A stretch of DNA of 64,000 nt, taken from positions 21,749,798-21,813,797 of the forward strand of contig NC_044384.1 of assembly GCF_006542625.1 (NCBI RefSeq). Direction: 5' to 3'. The notes under the pieces were generated by a model, which had not been told where the DNA came from, did no database searches, and saw only the letters and a list, made by a program, of their open reading frames with translations. The DNA comes from Nomascus leucogenys (lineage: Eukaryota; Chordata; Mammalia; Primates; Hylobatidae). Positions within the stretch are counted from its first letter, which is position 1. Each line of letters begins with the position of its first letter. This document shows, one piece after another, positions 44,820 through 55,482 of the stretch. A program made the position numbers and the translations under genes.

Positions 44820-46020
44820 ACCAGCTCTCCTGACCCCAGTTAGTGCTCCAGCCAAGGATAACTACTTTTAGGAACATCCCATGGTCTCTGGGGTCAAATT
44901 ACAGCGTCTGTCCTACCTACAGGCCAGAGCAGCCTCTAGAACTCAAATCAACAAACAGCAGCTCCTGGAAATCTCTGAAAGTCACAGACCAAGGATAAGC
45001 ACTGGCTTGATATCACTTTTATACTTTTCCTTCCAAAAAATTTCTGGACTCTCTTCCAGCACCAAGACCATAAATCCAGTGGCACGTGTTAGTGCTTCTC
45101 CATGACCCTTATGAATAAGGACACCTTCCTAGTGATGACAACTTGATCCCAACAACACAAACCATCACCTTCCATGCAAATGAAGGGCACAGAGGACTTT
45201 GAAATACAGACCTCCTCCCCTCCCCGGCTCCAGAGCCTCATGACTATAGGACCAGGCCTGGAAGTGGCCACACCATCCTTCCTCATCATGCAGTGATTCG
45301 TTGCTTGCTCTGCACTCAGCCTGGGCCTTCCCCATCAAGAGGAGATGGGGAAGAGAGGGGAAATGGAGAGAGGGGAGATGAGTCTGGCCCCAATCCCATT
45401 TCTGTTGCAGGGTATCTATCCCTCAAGAGATGAAGACATTCTGACCCTGGGGACTTGGGAAATGGACTCCTTCATCCAGCATGTTAGTTCTGCTTTTGCT
45501 TCCTCTGCTCTTTCCCACCTCTCTGACTGCTGCTTAAATGCTGAGGTCTTGGAGGTCTGCCCCCTGGATGAGACCTGCTGGAGCCGATGACAACCTGGAT
45601 AGGAACCAAGCAGGCCAAACCCCTGGTGCTCATTGCCTTCACCTGAATCAACCTTGTTAGGCTCCACCTGCACAAGTCCCAGGTCCCAGTGAGAAGGGCA
45701 TGGACCCTTTTCCCTTTCAGACAGTCCTGTGTTGCTGTGGTTCTCTGAGGCCCCTGTTACAGGGCACTGCAGTGGACTAAGCCCCTGTATGGCGGGACAC
45801 TTAGTCCTCACTCGTCTGCATCTGAACTCTTCCTTTGATCTCCCTGCAGCAAACAGCAGCTCATCCTGTTTCAACTCTCCCAGGGATGTCTCAGCCTCAC
45901 CCCAGAACAAAGTTTTCCTACAAGACCCTCAGTCTTCTCACATAATCCTAAAGACACCAAATTAATTCTGGCTGTAGCATAAATAGTTCCATATTCATCT
46001 ATTCCTAAAAGTTAAAAGTT
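44820..46020. other. Single-copy stretch
   Basis: A 164-codon minus-strand frame (45416-45910) and an 81-codon plus-strand frame overlap each other with no recognisable domain. I do not call either as a gene. 'tttctgttgcag' near 45401-45412 looks like a splice acceptor but has no supporting exon evidence. Confidence 0.45.
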
Positions 46021-46024
46021 GACT

Positions 46025-46345
46025 TTTTTTTTTTTTTTTACTTAATATACCTTGACTCCCTTTCCACATCTCTGCATAAAGTATGCCCAGCACCGTGTGA
46101 GGTCTGGAGACACAGCCTTCTTAGAGTTTACAGGACAGGCTATAACAGCTCTTTCACCTTTGGTTGTTTATCTACTGCCCTCTTAGTGGATAGTTTGGCA
46201 ATTTTCAATGGTTGCACAACTACAAACTATCCTGCAATGCACATCCTTATGCCTGCATATTTGCACAGTTGTGTGAGTATCTATGTATGGTAAATTCCTG
46301 GAAGTGGAATCACTGGATCAAAGAGAATGCATTCTTGAACTTTTT
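46025..46345 (-). mobile_element. Old L1M 3' fragment
   Basis: Antisense L1M: 'tgcaatgcacatccttatgc', 'gtatggtaaattcctggaag' and 'tggaatcactggatcaaaga'. It is cut at 46345 by a younger L1. Confidence 0.7.
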
Positions 46346-46857
46346 AAATCATTTTTTTCCATTTTTAAAAATGTTGTACAGATTGAAGTGTACAAGTGCA
46401 ATTTTGTTACATGGATATATTGCATAGTGATAAAATCTGGGCTTCTAGTGTAACCATCACCTGAATAGTGATTTACATTGTATTCATTATGTAATTTCTC
46501 ATCCCTCACCCCTTCCCACCCTCCCACCCTTTCAAGTCTCCAATGTCTATTATTCCAAACTCTGCGTCCATATATGAACATTATTTAGCTCCCACTTATA
46601 TGTGAGAACATGTGGTATTTGACTTTCCATTTCTGAGTTATTCCATGTAAGATAAATGCCTTCAGTTCCACACATGCTGCTATGAAATACATGATTTCAT
46701 TCTTTTTTATGGCTGAGTAGTATTCCAGGGTATATATACACCATATTTTCTTTATCCAATCATCCATTGATCGACACTTAGTTTGATTCCATCTCTTTGC
46801 TATTGTGAAGAGTGCTGCAATAAACATAGCAATACAGGTATCGTTTTGATATAATTA
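46346..46857 (-). mobile_element. Younger L1 3' end inserted beside old L1M
   Basis: Antisense L1 3' UTR/ORF2 end: 'acatggatatattgcatagt', 'agctcccacttatatgtgag', 'tggctgagtagtattccagg' and 'gtgctgcaataaacatagc'. 5'-truncated. Confidence 0.88.
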
Positions 46858-46859
46858 TA

Positions 46860-47150
46860 AAATCAATTTTGTTGAGATATAATTTACATAAATGGGCCTA
46901 TATAAAATGTACAATTTAATGAGTCTTAACATATATATAATACCTGTGTTTATGTATACATGTTTGTGAATATATATTAATATATACACCTGTAAGGCCA
47001 CTAGCATTATCAACATACAGAATATTTCCATTCTTCTTTCCCATTCGTAGTCTATCCCCCCATTTTTATCCTGCTCCAGGCAAACACTGATCTGCTTTCT
47101 GCCTCTATACATTGGCCTACGTTTTCTAGATTTTTATTTTTATGAGGCAG
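46860..47150 (-). mobile_element. Old L1M 3' UTR fragment
   Basis: 'ttttgttgagatataattta', 'aaatgtacaatttaatgagt' and 'gcaaacactgatctgctttc' match the antisense 3' UTR of old L1M elements. Confidence 0.75.
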
Positions 47151-47178
47151 GGTCTTCAAAAAACTTTAATAAAATGGG

Positions 47179-47213
47179 AATATACTAATTTAACACTGTT
47201 AAATTAGTATATT
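47179..47213. repeat. Perfect 35-bp palindrome, 17-bp arms
   Basis: The left arm 47179-47195 (aatatactaatttaaca) is the exact reverse complement of 47197-47213, separated by a single C at 47196. It lies just past the end of an L1M fragment. Confidence 0.97.
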
Positions 47214-47342
47214 AAATGAAAAAGGCTGCCTATCATCTGAGCTTTGATAAAGGTAGACGTAAAAGAGTACACAGTAACAACAACAACGGCTGAAAGGAAA
47301 CACAATATTTACAGTGACTATCATTGGGTACTGATGAATTTT

Positions 47343-47517
47343 CTTTTCTTTCTTTCTTTTTTTTTTTTTGACAGAGGGTCTCACTCTGTCACCCAGGCTG
47401 GAGTGCAGTTGTGCTATCTCAGCTCACTGCAGCCTCGACCTCCCAGGCTCAAAGGGTCCTCTCACCTCAGCCTCTTGAGTAGCTGGGACCACAGGCATAC
47501 ACCACGATACCCGGCTG
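47343..47517 (-). mobile_element. 5'-truncated Alu
   Basis: Reverse-strand Alu that retains only the right monomer and stops at 'accacgatacccggctggg'. Confidence 0.93.
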
Positions 47518-47519
47518 GG

Positions 47520-47837
47520 TCTTCATTTTTAAAGCCTTCTGTGTCATGTGAAACTTATACTAAACAAATGTGTATGGTTTAATCTGCCTTGTTATAAAGG
47601 CCTCAGCCATAAACCTTGTGGTGAGCGAGGAAAAAAATCTTTTCCTCCCCTACAGTATTCATGATGCAATCTAGAGTCCAACACATTGGCTGGCACACAG
47701 TAATGACTCAGCAGATGGTGTCATCAGTGTTACAGTAATTCTTACAGAGAAAGATTAGTGGGGCCAGCTTCATGGCTGTGCAACCTGTATAGTCACTCAC
47801 GCTGCAGGCTGCATACTCAGGAGAGCGCTGCTGTGGG
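47520..47837. other. Unassigned stretch with a possible L2/MIR end
   Basis: 'cacattggctggcacacagt' near 47683 resembles the 'gcctggcacatagta' motif of L2/MIR 3' ends. Otherwise nothing. Confidence 0.4.
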
Positions 47838-48139
47838 TTTTTTTGTTTTGTTTTTTTGAGACAGAGTCTCGCTCTGTCACCGAGGCTGGTGTGTAGTGGT
47901 GTGATCTTGGCTCACTGAAGCCCCCGCCTCCCTGGTTCAAGCAGTTCTCCTGCTTCAGCCTCCCAGTAGCTGGGACTACAAGCATGTGCCACCACGCCGG
48001 GCTAATTTTTTGTATTTTTAGTAGAGACGGGGTTTCACCATGTTGGCCAGGCTGGTCTCAAACTCCTAGCCTCAAGTCATCTGCCCGCTTCAGCCTCCCA
48101 AAGTCCTGGGATAACAGGCATGAGCCACCATGGCTGGCC
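47838..48139 (-). mobile_element. AluS-like SINE
   Basis: Full-length reverse-strand Alu from the T/G tail to 'gccaccatggctggcc'. Confidence 0.96.
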
Positions 48140-48712
48140 TCTGCCCATGGTTTAATGCTCTGCTGTCATCATCTTGAAAATATGAGTGCTTTTCCAACCA
48201 GGGACTCCCCATTTTCACTTTGTACTTGGCTCTGTGAGTGGCGAAGCTGATCCTGAGGATTATAGCATTGGAAATCCATCCGCAGGCAATCTTCTGGCTT
48301 CACAGCTCTGGTCGAGCTTCTTAGTGTGTTCTTTTCTTATAAGTATGGTCTTAGTTTGCTTTTCCCCAAAAGAAGGTCCTGAAGGAAGGATGTGGGTATA
48401 AATAATTTATTTGGGAGATAATCTCAGAAAGCATAATGAGGAAGTAGGGCAGGGAGAGAGGGCAGGAAGGAAGTTCATGAAGGGCACATTAACAAGAGAG
48501 TCACTGGGGTGGGCAACTGGGGATCAGATCTGCTGAGGAGCCTGTGAGTCACCAGGGAACACATACCCCAGAATCACGACATCAAGGAAGCGGTGAGGAA
48601 TCAGGGGCATTTATCCACCCATTCCCGACCCACACTCCTTAAGCGTTTCTCCTGGGGAATGAAGCCCCCAGTGCTTTTGGCCTGCCCCAGGTGTGGGTCT
48701 GAAGCCCTCTGG
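48140..48712. other. Unassigned stretch
   Basis: The text 48350-48550 ('ggtataaataatttatttgg', 'gataatctcagaaagca') looks like an interspersed repeat that I have seen but cannot name. No gene. Confidence 0.4.
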
Positions 48713-48729
48713 CAAAAAGACTCAGAAGC

Positions 48730-49030
48730 CAGGCCCAGCACAGTTGTTCATGCCTGTAATCCTAGCACTTTAAGAGACCAAGACAAGCAGATCGTTTGAG
48801 TCCAGGAGTTCAAGACCAGCCTAGGCAACATGGTGAAACTTCATCTCTACTAAAAATACAAGAATTAGCCAGGCATGGTGGCATGTGCCTGTAGTCCATG
48901 CTACTTGGGGGGCTGATGCAGGAGGATCACTTGAACCTGGGAGGTCAAGGCTACAGTGAGTGGAGATCGCACCACTGCCCTCCAGCCTGGGTGACAAAGT
49001 GAGACCATGTCTCAAAAAAACAAAAACAAA
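48730..49030 (+). mobile_element. Alu SINE
   Basis: Plus-strand Alu with an exact 17-bp target-site duplication, caaaaagactcagaagc, at 48713-48729 and 49031-49047. Confidence 0.98.
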
Positions 49031-49179
49031 CAAAAAGACTCAGAAGCTGGAGAATGGAAGCCACTGAGGTGATGGAAAATAAACCTCAATACATGTTTGG
49101 TCTTGGATTTCTTCTCCAACTTCAAAACACACTACGTATCCAAATATCGTGATCTGGTAGAAGTTACTCTCAGTTGAAA

Positions 49180-49320
49180 GGTAGGATGGTTGGGTCTTAG
49201 TTCTGATTCTGCTGTGTGAGCAAGTCAGGTCCTCCATTTCCCTGGGCCTCTTGTCCCATCTGTGAAAACAGAGAATTGAATGACATCTAAATTCCTTCTA
49301 CTCTCAATGTTCTATTCTAA
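49180..49320 (+). mobile_element. MIR-family SINE
   Basis: Sense MIR pattern: 'tgctgtgtgagcaagtcagg', 'ccctgggcctcttgtcccat', 'ctgtgaaaacagagaattga' and 'attccttctactctcaatgt'. Confidence 0.75.
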
Positions 49321-50084
49321 TTCATTTCTGTAACCAAGAATGTTGAGCTTGGGGGAGGAAAAGTGCCAATCTACCAAACAAGTAACTCATTAAAATAGAA
49401 GAGTCTCATTAATTTTTTTCTGAAGAACTGAATTCTTTAAAATAGGGAAGCATATTGAATAGGAGAGCAGGAGCAGCTGTTCTGTTTTTCTCTGAGGATA
49501 GAATGAAAGGGACTGGACTTAAACTGTGCCAAAAGGGATTTATTTAAATTAGACATTAAGCAAGTTGCGAGACAATGCAACGTGTTACCCAAGGAGATGT
49601 TGGAACCAGCTCTCTAGAGACAATTTTTAAAGAATTGTTTTATTTTTGTTCTTCAAACTGTACATGTATGTTTCTATCCAGTGTTTTGTATGTACATTTC
49701 ATCTCATCATAAAATGAGTAGGTACACTGAGGTCTTTCTAGGAGAAAATGGCAGATAGGAGGCACTTGTTCACCACCAACCACCATCTCCAACCTATAGC
49801 CATGGCAGACATTACTAACTAATTACTGCTTTCTTCCTGTCCCAGCTCAGGCAAAGCCTCATCATTTATCTCAACGCCATGATCCAGGTATCCACCATCA
49901 ATCAATCACAGTTGGCCAGTGCAGTTGAAACCTTTACGTCTCACATGACTATGGGATCTCTCCCTATGACAGTTATGACTATTTCACTTGCATTCATGGC
50001 TGGCTCCAAACAATTTGTACAGAATCCTATGAATAGATTTTGCTCCTAAGTCTCCTCAAATATAACAGTTACAGTGCTCCTTCC
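49321..50084. other. Unassigned stretch
   Basis: The part 49490-49610 may be a very old repeat, but I cannot place it. No gene. Confidence 0.4.
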
Positions 50085-50220
50085 TGGGAACTTTAGCATG
50101 TTAAGAATTATCTGTTCTTACTAAAATGTAGATTCCAGAATCCCACCCCCAGAGAGTCTGATGATTATGGGAAGAGGCCCTGAACCTCCATTCTCCGTAA
50201 TGATTCTGTGTGACTGATGG
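50085..50220 (+). mobile_element. Possible MER5-like fragment
   Basis: 'aaaatgtagattccagaatc', 'ccacccccagagagtctgat' and a downstream 'tgattctgtgtgactg' resemble a diverged MER5 element. Weak. Confidence 0.45.
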
Positions 50221-50867
50221 ATCCAATGATTACTCTCTGGGAGGCAATGCCACCAAAGGAGGGCAGGAGTTGCTGTACAGGTTCAGAGACCTGTGTGGGA
50301 AATAAATGTCCTACATTTGCATCTCAGTTCTAGCTCGTTCTGTTCAGTCTCATCTGGAGTACAGCTTCCAGGCTGGCCCTAGGCTCTGCCATATCTTTCT
50401 TGCACAGAAACAAGCCCTTCTTGGTTGGCTCTAGGCTGTCTCTCTACGTGGGATTCAGGTTAAATTGAAACTGCAGGAAGCTCTCTATTGTTTGTTACCC
50501 ACTCAGCAGGCCAAGACACTTTGCTCTTCACTTTTCTGTGGCTTTTCTCTTAACCATCTCAGATATTTAGATCCATATGACTGACCTGTCCCTGGACTTT
50601 TCTAGTGTATGATTTTCCTTTTCTTGACTCACACTTGCCTTTTTTACAGGAGGACACCAATCGGTTTCACACTTTGTTTCCCCAGGCTTCTACAGATTCA
50701 TGTCTACTCATCTCTTTAACAAAGAAGGGTGACAACAAGGATCATATTCAAAATATTTGACAACTGCTCAGAGCGAAGTAAAATATAGACACCTGGCACA
50801 GACCCCAACCAGTCAGAACAGGCATCAGCCCTGATTAGCCAGTACAGTTGCATGCATCCCACCTGGT
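50221..50867. other. Single-copy stretch
   Basis: Nothing recognised. Confidence 0.5.
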
Positions 50868-51345
50868 GTGGAAAGCTGACTAATGCCCTGTTGTCCTAGT
50901 CCCCAGAAGCTGTGAGTGTTACCTTATATAGCAAAGGGACTTTGCAGGTGTGATTAAGTTGAGCTTGAGATAGAGACATCATCCTGGATTATCCAAGTCT
51001 TAAATGTAATCATAAGTGTCCTTATAAAAGGAGGGCAGAGGGAGCTTTGACCATATTAGACAGAAGACATACAACTATAGAAGCAAGATGCTTCACGGCC
51101 GCTTTGAATATAGAGGAAGGGGACCTGAGCCAAGGGATGTAGGTGGCATCTAGAAGTAAAAAAGGCAAGGAAATAGATTCTCCCTTAGAGCTTCCAGAAG
51201 GAACCAGCGCTACCAACACTTTGACTTTCATCCAATGAAACTAATTTCAAACTCTGACTTCCAGAACTGTGAGAGAATAAATTTGTGTTGTTTTAAGCCA
51301 CTAAGTTTGTGATAATTTCTCACAGCATCCCCAGGAAACCAGTGC
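50868..51345 (+). mobile_element. MLT1D-like MaLR LTR
   Basis: Sense landmarks: 'gggactttgcaggtgtgatt', 'catcctggattatccaagtc', 'agtgtccttataaaaggagg', 'gattctcccttagagcttcc', 'ccagaactgtgagagaataa' and 'gttgttttaagccactaagt', ending near 'aggaaaccagtgca'. Solo LTR. Confidence 0.85.
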
Positions 51346-51907
51346 ATCTGCATATATCAGAGTGGAGATGATCAAGGGAGGGCTGGAGGCATGAGGAGAG
51401 TTGGCCATCACACACCCTGGCTGAGCTGAACTGTGGACCCCAGTGCAACATGGAACCAGGGAGAGGCAGGGAGAGAGAGTCTGAGATCTGCTGGGAAGAC
51501 AAGGCAGGACAAGTGCAAGAGTAAGATGTAGCCAGAAAAGTACTTATGGCCAGAGTCAAAGCAAAACTGTAATCAAGTCCTATACATATCCTGCATGTCA
51601 CTAAACAACGCTTTAGAATGTCTAGGGCAAAACTCATGGGCTCAAGTTACTGCTGAGTGCAAAGGCTTGCCCCACCTTGTTGGTAACGGGCAGTAAAGAA
51701 AAAAGTCTACTCTATTCCCCTCTAAGAGTCCTGTCCCCTTTTCATGGTGCATCCAGAAATCCTCTAGTACCTGTAGGGTCCTTCACTGGTACCATGGGAG
51801 CTGGCTTTGCACTCTCTGAAATGACTGTCTATTGGGTGCCTTGTGGGCTCTTCTGGGATTCCCACTGCTAAAAGCCACCCTGATGATCTTTTGCCTCTGG
51901 AAGATAC
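51346..51907. other. Unassigned stretch
   Basis: Follows the MLT1D-like LTR. It could in principle be MaLR internal sequence, but I see no landmark. Confidence 0.4.
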
Positions 51908-52702
51908 TGGCCTAAGGATAGATATATAGATCAATGGAATAGGATTGAGAGTCCAGAAACAAATCTTTATATTTACGGTTAATTAATTTTTGACAAGGTC
52001 ACAAAGACAATTCAATGGAGAAAGAAGAGTCTTTGCAACAAATGATGCTAGGACAACTGCATAACCACATGCTAAAGAATGAATTTTCAACTCCATCTCA
52101 CACTGTATACAAAAATTAACACACAATGGATCACAGACCTGTATGTAAAAGATAAAACTATAAAACACTTAGAAGAAAACATGAGCATAAATCTTCATGA
52201 CCTTGCAGTAGCCAATGGTTTCTTAGATGTGATGCCTAAAGCACAAGCAATCAAAGAAAAATAGTTAAGTTGGACACCTTCAAAATTAAAAAAGTGTTTG
52301 CTTCAAAGAAAGTGAAAGGACACCCCACAGAATGGAAGAAAATATTTGCACGTTGTCTACTGACAAGGAATTTGTATCCAAAATATACATTGAATTCTTA
52401 CAATTTAACAATTTTTAAAAACAATTTAAAAATGGGCAAGGGATTTAAACAGACATTTCTTCTAAGAAGATATATAAATAGCCTGTAAGCACATGAAAAG
52501 ATGCTCAGCATCATTAGTCATTAGAAAAATACAAATTAAACTCACAATTTTACACTCATGAGGATGGCTAAGATGAAAAAGACAGAAAATAAAAAGTATT
52601 GGTGAGGATGGGGATAAATTGTAACTCTTATACATTGCTAGTGGGAATGTAAATGGTGCAGCCATGGTGGAGAACAGCTGGGCAGTTCCTCAAATGATTT
52701 TC
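51908..52702 (+). mobile_element. Old L1M ORF2 fragment
   Basis: Sense ORF2: 'gatatatagatcaatggaat', 'gacaattcaatggagaaaga', 'caacaaatgatgctaggaca', 'gaatggaagaaaatatttgc' and 'gctagtgggaatgtaaatgg'. Truncated at both ends; the frame has stops. Confidence 0.9.
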
Positions 52703-52781
52703 CCTCTTACTCCATGTTCCCACGTGGGGGACAACCATCACTGTAATACTTCTGGTATCTTTCTCCATTCACTTCCCCCAA

Positions 52782-52799
52782 GACACACACACACACACA
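52782..52799. repeat. CA microsatellite
   Basis: About nine CA units. Confidence 0.88.
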
Positions 52800-52802
52800 A
52801 AT

Positions 52803-54424
52803 GAGACAGACAGACATGGGCTGGGGATGGAGGCTTCTTCCCTTCTGACCAGGGGCTTTGCCTCTCTTATTGTGGGAGTGAGCTTGGCCTGGGAAGGAGA
52901 CGAATTATAATGGAAGATAGAGAGGGAAAAAATACAGAAGACCACCCAATAGTGGCCTCCCCAGGCCTGTTTTCTATTTAGGCATTCACTTTCCTCCCAC
53001 AGGCCTCTGTGTTGTGGTGCCAAATTCTGTTCTTTGCTAAATGGCCTAAGATTTCCTCTTGGTATCACAGGCTTCAAAGTCTCCTGGTGCATCACACTCA
53101 ACTTCCTGTCCCCCTGGCCAGATTTCTGTCCTGACAGCAGGGTGTTTCCTGGGCCCTCTCACTGCCTGCCTCCCTCAGCTTTGAGAGGCTGACTGGCCTG
53201 CGGACCGTTTCCCCGACCTGTCCTTCCTCTCCAGTGTCTCTGAGCCCACCTTCTCACCTGGTCACAGTTCCTGCTTCCTGCCAGTGCCCTGAGTCTAGTG
53301 GCTGCAGCCCCTCCTCTGGTCACTTCCTCCCACGAGGTTCTGCCTTGGAACCCCTGGTCCTGGCCTCTTCCTCTGTCTCCCCACTCCCCTTCTCTCCAAA
53401 GTCCTGGCAGGAGGAACTAGGACAAAGGGACTAAATGGGAAGGGCTAAGAACTCTGGGAGACAAAAGGAACCTTTGTTTTCATCTACTCCCAGCTCCTGG
53501 CCAGCCCCTTTGCAGAGCTGTGCCATCCACCGTCAAGTTCACATTCACCCCCGATCCACAGCACATGGCCTGGCCTTCCCTGCCATCTGTCCAGCAGCAG
53601 AACTGCCTGGCTGTGCTCATTGCAGACTGTAAATAAACCAGTAGTCTCCACTTCTAAGGGAAAACCAGAGCACAGAAATTATGTTAATTCCATTCCTAAC
53701 CCATTTACATGCATATATTAATATGAATCATGTTACTGCTCCAGCTGTTTCATTATTACAAATACTCTTTGGTGATAAAACCAACAGGTACAAATAACAA
53801 ACAGCTCTCCTTCTAGCCTCCACCCTTTCACAACTGCCAACACAATCTTGCTTAACTCTACCAGAAAATCTGCTATAGCCATTAGGAATTTAAAGCCCCC
53901 CAATAATTTAGTTTCTTTCAAATGGATATTAACTGTCATGTTCCAAGGAAAATGTCAGAAACAACAGGCTATGGTAGCTGGTTGGTGCTGGAAGTTATTT
54001 TAGAAGAACTTGAATCCCAAGCACACAAGTTCATATGCTCACTGAGATCAATGCATGTCACACTCTAATGAGTGTTGGATCTTACATAATCGTTGAGCAG
54101 ATGGGCTGTAGCCATGATTTTGTGCAAATGTAAATTATCCTCTAAATGAGATGTGCTTGAAAAAGATACACCAGGCTCAAATTTCCAAACACAGAAGGGA
54201 AAAAACAACTCACCAAAGCCCCATTATTTACTCAGCTGGTTTTGAATGCAAGTCTCCTAGCCAATGTTTTGAAAAATTTATCCCACAGTCTTAAGAAGAG
54301 GGAGAAGTCAAGGGCTCTGCACAGTTTCACCTTCCTTTCTCAGCCTCCAACAGCAAGGCATCTGTGGAGAGAGAGGAATTTTGCTATTTACTGGGTACAG
54401 TCCAGGAAGGTTCACATTCTAATC
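52803..54424. other. Single-copy stretch, GC-richer centre
   Basis: 53100-53640 is pyrimidine- and GC-rich compared with its surroundings, but CpG is sparse, so it is not a CpG island. Open frames of 65-110 codons lack domains. Confidence 0.5.
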
Positions 54425-54937
54425 CTTTTTTTTCTTTAATATATTTTAAATGGAGGTGTAATTAACACACAGTGAAATGTGTAGCCCTTAGATGTTTCAA
54501 ACAAACAAACTTTGACAATTGTAAATGTCCATGTAACCAACACTCAAAACAAGATATAGAACATTTTCATCATGCCAGAAAAGTTTCCATCCCTACCCTC
54601 AACCAGGCAACTGCTGATTTTCTTTCTGTTACTACAAAATCAGTTGTGTCTGTTTTAGAATTTCATGTATGTAGAAGCATACAGTAAGAACTCTTTTGCT
54701 TTTAGCTCCTTTCATTCAAATAATGTCTTCGAGATTCATTCAGCTCGTTGCATGTATTTATAGTTTGCTCTTTAAAAAACTTGCTGAATATATTCCATTG
54801 TTCCATGAATGTATTCTATTACTGGAATTAGAATCCAATGGTGGAATGCATTTCATTATTCCATTATTCTACTGAATAGACTAAAATGTGTTTATCCATT
54901 TACATATATCTGAACATTTGGATTGTTGCCAGTTGTT
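54425..54937 (-). mobile_element. Old L1M 3' end
   Basis: Antisense L1M: 'atggaggtgtaattaacaca', 'caggcaactgctgattttct', 'gagattcattcagctcgttg' and 'catttggattgttgcc'. Confidence 0.82.
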
Positions 54938-54954
54938 GGTGCTAATTCAATGGG

Positions 54955-55482
54955 GAAAGGAAAGTCTTTTTAACAATATTGCTGGAACAACTGGATATAT
55001 GTGTGGAAAAAAATGAACTCCAATCCCTATCTCACTCCTTTTATAAAAGTTAATTCAAAATAGATCATACACCTAAATGTAATAGCCACAGCCACAAAAT
55101 TGCTCAAATAAAGCATGATAACTTCATGACCTTGGGGTGGGCAGAGTCCTTGGACAGAACACAAAAAGCACTAACCATAAAAAAATTTGGATTTTATCAA
55201 AATGTAAAATTTCAGCTCATGAAAAGAGATGACAAACCACTGGCTGGGAAAAAATGCTCGGAACACATATATTTGACAAATGACTTGTATCTAAAATATA
55301 TAAAGAATGCTTTTAGGCTTTAATTACATCTCAATTTTTAAAGAATGTATACAAGCCAACAATAAAAAGACAAAACAACCCAATTTAAAATGGCAAAAAA
55401 AAACCTCAACAGACACTTCACAAAAGATGCACAAATGGCCAATAAATCCACAAGAAAATGCTCAAAATCTCTAACAGCCCAA
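54955..55482 (+). mobile_element. Old L1M ORF2 fragment
   Basis: Sense ORF2: 'ttcaatggggaaaggaaagt', 'atattgctggaacaactgga', 'gatcatacacctaaatgtaa' and 'ggattttatcaaaatgtaaa'. It covers the same ORF2 part as 51908-52702 and runs opposite to the adjoining L1M. Confidence 0.85.

Noticed and set aside
45416..45910. 164-codon minus-strand open frame and opposing frames
   Set aside because: Frames overlap on both strands in the same region and none shows a recognisable family. This fits chance in moderately GC-rich DNA.
53100..53640. Possible CpG island or promoter
   Set aside because: GC content rises but CpG dinucleotides remain few. No initiator or TATA context that I would defend.
54425..55482. 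Twin-primed L1
   Set aside because: Twin priming gives an inverted 5' part followed by a sense 3' part with its tail. Here the 3' end is the inverted part and the sense part is mid-ORF2.
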